This document shows, one piece after another, positions 60,801-64,000 of a stretch of 64,000 nucleotides of DNA. The stretch covers positions 74,447,816 through 74,511,815 of the forward strand of contig CM072801.1 of NCBI GenBank assembly GCA_037013495.1, in the 5' to 3' direction. The stretch's first letter is position 1, and every line of letters begins with the position of its first letter. This stretch comes from Hippophae tibetana. Its lineage: Eukaryota > Streptophyta > Magnoliopsida > Rosales > Elaeagnaceae. The notes beneath the pieces were generated by a model that worked only from the letters and a program-made list of their open reading frames with translations, did no database searches and was not told where the DNA came from. Made by a program: the position numbers and the translations under genes.

Positions 60801-63800
60801 CTCAAAAAACAAAGAAAAGTAAAAGATACTAACATTTTAAAGAAAACATCGAAATGAAATCCAAAGAGGAAAACTATGACAACAAAGTAGTAAAAAAACA
60901 CAAGACTTGAGGGACAAATTTCCATTCTTTTTTTATCATTTGTGACTTAAGAAAGCAGAAACCAAACAAAGGACAAAATATTTCAAATCTAAAATTCAAA
61001 AAATAGATATACGCAGATAGATACACTACTTCAGCAACCCAGGCTATAAAACCAAATTATGTGTATCCTTTTCGCGGACAACCTAATAACCTTAGAACAA
61101 TAAGGAATAAGAAATATTGAATTACCAAGAAAATGGTTAAGATGTAAAAATTGAAATCATAAAGAGTTAGAACAAAAAATAACGCAACAAGGTGGGACCA
61201 AAATTTAAGAAGTCAATACGTATTGCAAATGACGCAATTTGGTTTCAAAAACACCGAGAAATAAAGTATCGATTTGGTGCGGTTTTAGGTATCCAAACAA
61301 GCTTCAATTTGATATTTTATAATAGGCATTTCGATACTCGAATTAAAATTAATAATATTTTAAATTTGTAAACCCAATTAATCCCTTTACTTTTTTGAAA
61401 CGATGAATGTATTAGCTCTCTTGTATTTCTCAAGAACAAAGTTTGGTCTAACTCAAAAAACAAAGAAAAGTAAAAGATACTAAAATTTTAAAGAAAACAT
61501 CGAAATGAAATCCAAAGAGGAAAACTATGACAACAAAGTAGTAAAAAAACACAAGACTTGAGGGACAAATTTCCTTTCTTTTTTTGGTATTTGTGACTTA
61601 AGAAAGCAGAAACCAAACAAAGGACAAAATATTTCAAATCTAAAATTCAAAAAATAGATATACGCAGATAGATACACTACTTCAGCAACCGAGGCTATAA
61701 AACCAAATTATGTGTATCCTTTTCGCGGACAACCTAATAACCTTAGAACAATAAGGAATAAGAAATATTAATTACCAAGAAAATGGTTAAGATGTAAAAA
61801 TTGAAATCATAAAGAGTTAGAACAAAAAACAACGCAACAAGGTGGGACCAAAATTTAAGATGTCAATACGTATTGCAAATGACGGAATTTGGTTTCAAAA
61901 ACACCGAGAAATAAAGTATCCATTTGGTGCGGTTTTAGGTATCCAAACAAGCTTCAATTTGATATTTTATAATAGGCATTTCGATACACGAATTAAAATT
62001 AATAACATTTTAAAGTTGTAAACCCAATTAATCCCTTTAGTTTTTTGAAACGATGAAAAGTATTAACTCTCTTGTATTTCTCAAGAACAAAGATTGGTCT
62101 AACTCAAAAAACAAAGAAAAGTAAAAGAACTAACATTTTAAAGAAAACATCGAAATAAAATCCAAAGAGGAAAACAACGACAAGAAAGTAGTAAATAAAC
62201 ACAAGACTTGAGGGACAAATTTCCTTTCTTTTTTTGGCATTGGTGACTTAAGAAAACAGAAACCAAACAAAGGACAAAATGTTTCAAATCTAAAATTCCA
62301 AAAATAGATACACGAAGATAGATACACTACTTTTAGCAACCAAGGATATGAGACTAAATTATGTGGATCCTTTTCGCGGACAACCTAATAACCTTAGAAC
62401 AATAAGGAATAAGAAATATTGAATTACCAAGAAAATGATTAAGATGTAAAAATTGAAATCATAAAGAGTTAGACCAAAAAACAACGCAGCAAGGTGGGAC
62501 AAAACGTTAAGAAGTCAATACGTATTGCAAATGACGGAATTTGGTTTCAAAAACACCGAGAAATAAAGTATCGATTTGGTGTGGTTTTGGGTATCCCAAC
62601 AAGCTTCAATTTGATATTTTATAATAGGCATTTCGATACTCGAATTAAAATTAATAACATTTTAAATTTGTAAACATAATTAATCCCTTTACTTTTTTGA
62701 AACGATGAATGTATTAGCTCTCTTGTATTTCTCAAGAACAAAGATTGGTCTAACTCAAAAGACAAAGAAAAGTAAAAGATACTAACATTTTAAAGAAAAC
62801 ATCGAAATGAAATCCAAAGAGGAAAACAATGAAAACAAAGTAGTAAAAAAACACGACTTGAGGGACAAATTTCCTTTCTTTTTTTGGCATTTGTGACTTA
62901 AGAAATCAGAAACCAAACAAAGGACAAAATGTTTCAAATCTAAAATTCCAAAAATAGATACACGAAGATAGATACACTACTTTCAGCAACCAAGGATATG
63001 AGACTAAATTATGTGGATCCTTTTCGCGGACAACCTAATAACCTTAGAACAATAAGGAATAAGAAATATTGAATTACCAAGAAAATGATTAAGATGTAAA
63101 AATTGAAATCATAAAGAGTTAGACCAAAAAACAACGCAGCAAGGTGGGACAAAAAGTTAAGAAGTCAATACGTATTGCAAATGACGGAATTTTGTTTCAA
63201 AAACACGGAGAAATAAAGTATCGATTTGGTGTGGTTTTAGGTATCCAAACAAGCTTCAATTTGATATTTTATAATAGGCATTTCGATACTCGAATTAAAA
63301 TTAATAACATTTTAAATTTGTAAACCCAATTAATCCCTTTACTTTTTTGAAACGATGAATGTATTAGCTCTCTTGTATTTCTCAAGAACAAAGTTTGGTC
63401 TAACTCAAAAAACAAAGAAAAGTAAAAGATACTAACATTTTAAAGAAAACATCGAAATGAAATCCAAAGAGGAAAACTATGACAACAAAGTAGTAAAAAA
63501 ACACAAGACTTGAGGGACAAATTTCCATTCTTTTTTTAGCATTTGTGACTTAAGAAAGCAGAAACCAAACAAAGGACAAAATATTTCAAATCTAAAATTC
63601 AAAAAATAGATATACGCAGATAGATACACTACTTCAGCAACCCAGGCTATAAAACCAAATTATGTGTATCCTTTTCGCGGACAACCTAATAACCTTAGAA
63701 CAATAAGGAATAAGAAATATTGAATTACCAAGAAAATGATTAAGATGTAAAAATTGAAATCATAAAGAGTTAGACCAAAAAACAACGCAGCAAGGTGGGA

Positions 63801-64000
63801 CAAAAAGTTAAGAAGTCAATACGTATTGCAAATGACGGAATTTTGTTTCAAAAACACCGAGAAATAAAGTATCGATTTGGTGTGGTTTTAGGTATCCAAA
63901 CAAGCTTCAATTTGATATTTTATAATAGGCATTTCGATACTCGAATTAAAATTAATAACATTTTAAATTTGTAAACCCAATTAATCCCTTTACTTTTTTG
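51812..64000. repeat. Nested higher-order repeat, 3255 bp (5-mer) within 6510 bp (10-mer)
   Basis: A distinctive monomer (GTAAAAGAACTAAC, GAAATAAAATCC, CACTACTTTTAGCAACC) recurs with starts near 52360, 55616, 58870 and 62126, so every 3254-3256 bp. Alternate copies share further variants at 6510 bp: AACGGAGGC at 51922 and 58432, GAAATGATGA at 51631 and 58141, AATAATATTTTAAA near 54840 and 61350, AAAACACGACTTGAG near 56340 and 62850. So pairs of 5-mers were later amplified as a 10-mer. From about 63.7 kb the order changes again. Confidence 0.88.

Larger units (their letters stand above)
18076..64000. repeat. Satellite array, right part (about 70 monomers of ~651 bp)
   Basis: The same monomer family as 1-4625, head to tail, with no gene or second transposon to the end of the window. 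Two versions of the segment after CAGCAAC exist. Type A reads CCAGGCTATAAAACC. Type B reads CAAGGATATGAGACT and was originally followed by TTTTCACAAACAACC. Small indels occur (for example 36735, 52361, 56343), but the period stays at 650-652 bp. About 18.1-24.0 kb holds individually diverged monomers; 24.0-28.9 kb holds very similar monomers with a 650 or 1300-bp period; the rest falls into the higher-order domains listed separately. Reading frames here are non-coding by-products of A-rich DNA. Confidence 0.95.

Noticed and set aside
1..64000. CRISPR-like array or prokaryotic repeat system
   Set aside because: Repeats are about 651 bp with no spacer structure, and the window holds a plant LTR retrotransposon.

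Overview
This is nuclear DNA from a flowering plant, very probably a eudicot. It is a long satellite array with one large, young, apparently intact LTR retrotransposon inserted in it. I see no ordinary cellular genes, tRNAs, rRNAs or bacterial features. The species cannot be fixed from the sequence. An Athila-lineage Ty3/gypsy element inside a long satellite array suggests centromeric or pericentromeric heterochromatin, which is inference.

Layout. (1) 1-4625: about seven tandem copies of an AT-rich monomer of about 651 bp. (2) 4626-18075: a 13,450-bp LTR retrotransposon in plus orientation, with LTRs at 4626-6570 and 16074-18075, TG...CA ends and a 5-bp target-site duplication (GCAAC) at 4621-4625 and 18076-18080. 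(3) 18076-64000: about 70 more copies of the same satellite. They form successive higher-order repeat (HOR) domains: a poorly ordered zone with local 650/1300-bp similarity, then 2602 bp (4 monomers), then 6511 bp (10 monomers), then 3255 bp (5 monomers) nested in 6510 bp.

The retrotransposon. A tRNA-Asp-type primer binding site follows the 5' LTR. A leader of about 0.7 kb holds two tandem hairpins with compensatory base changes. Next comes a free-standing gag ORF (7299-8636), then a spacer ending in a run of 24 A plus about 120 bases, then a full gag-pol ORF (8993-14164) with gag, zinc knuckle, protease, RT, RNase H and integrase in that order. A 1.9-kb non-coding tail follows, with a polypurine tract (PPT) before the 3' LTR. 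RT and integrase signatures and domain order point to the Athila lineage. No env-like ORF was found.

The most unusual points are these. The element carries two diverged gag genes; the first has lost two zinc-knuckle cysteines and is followed by the twin-hairpin motif that also lies after pol, as if it were a gag unit with pol removed. The leader hairpins covary. There is a second, internal hairpin-plus-PPT-like module. The two LTRs are almost identical except for one GC-rich block that differs by 57 bp. If the element is removed, its insertion point falls at the boundary of a seven-monomer (4.54 kb) satellite duplication.
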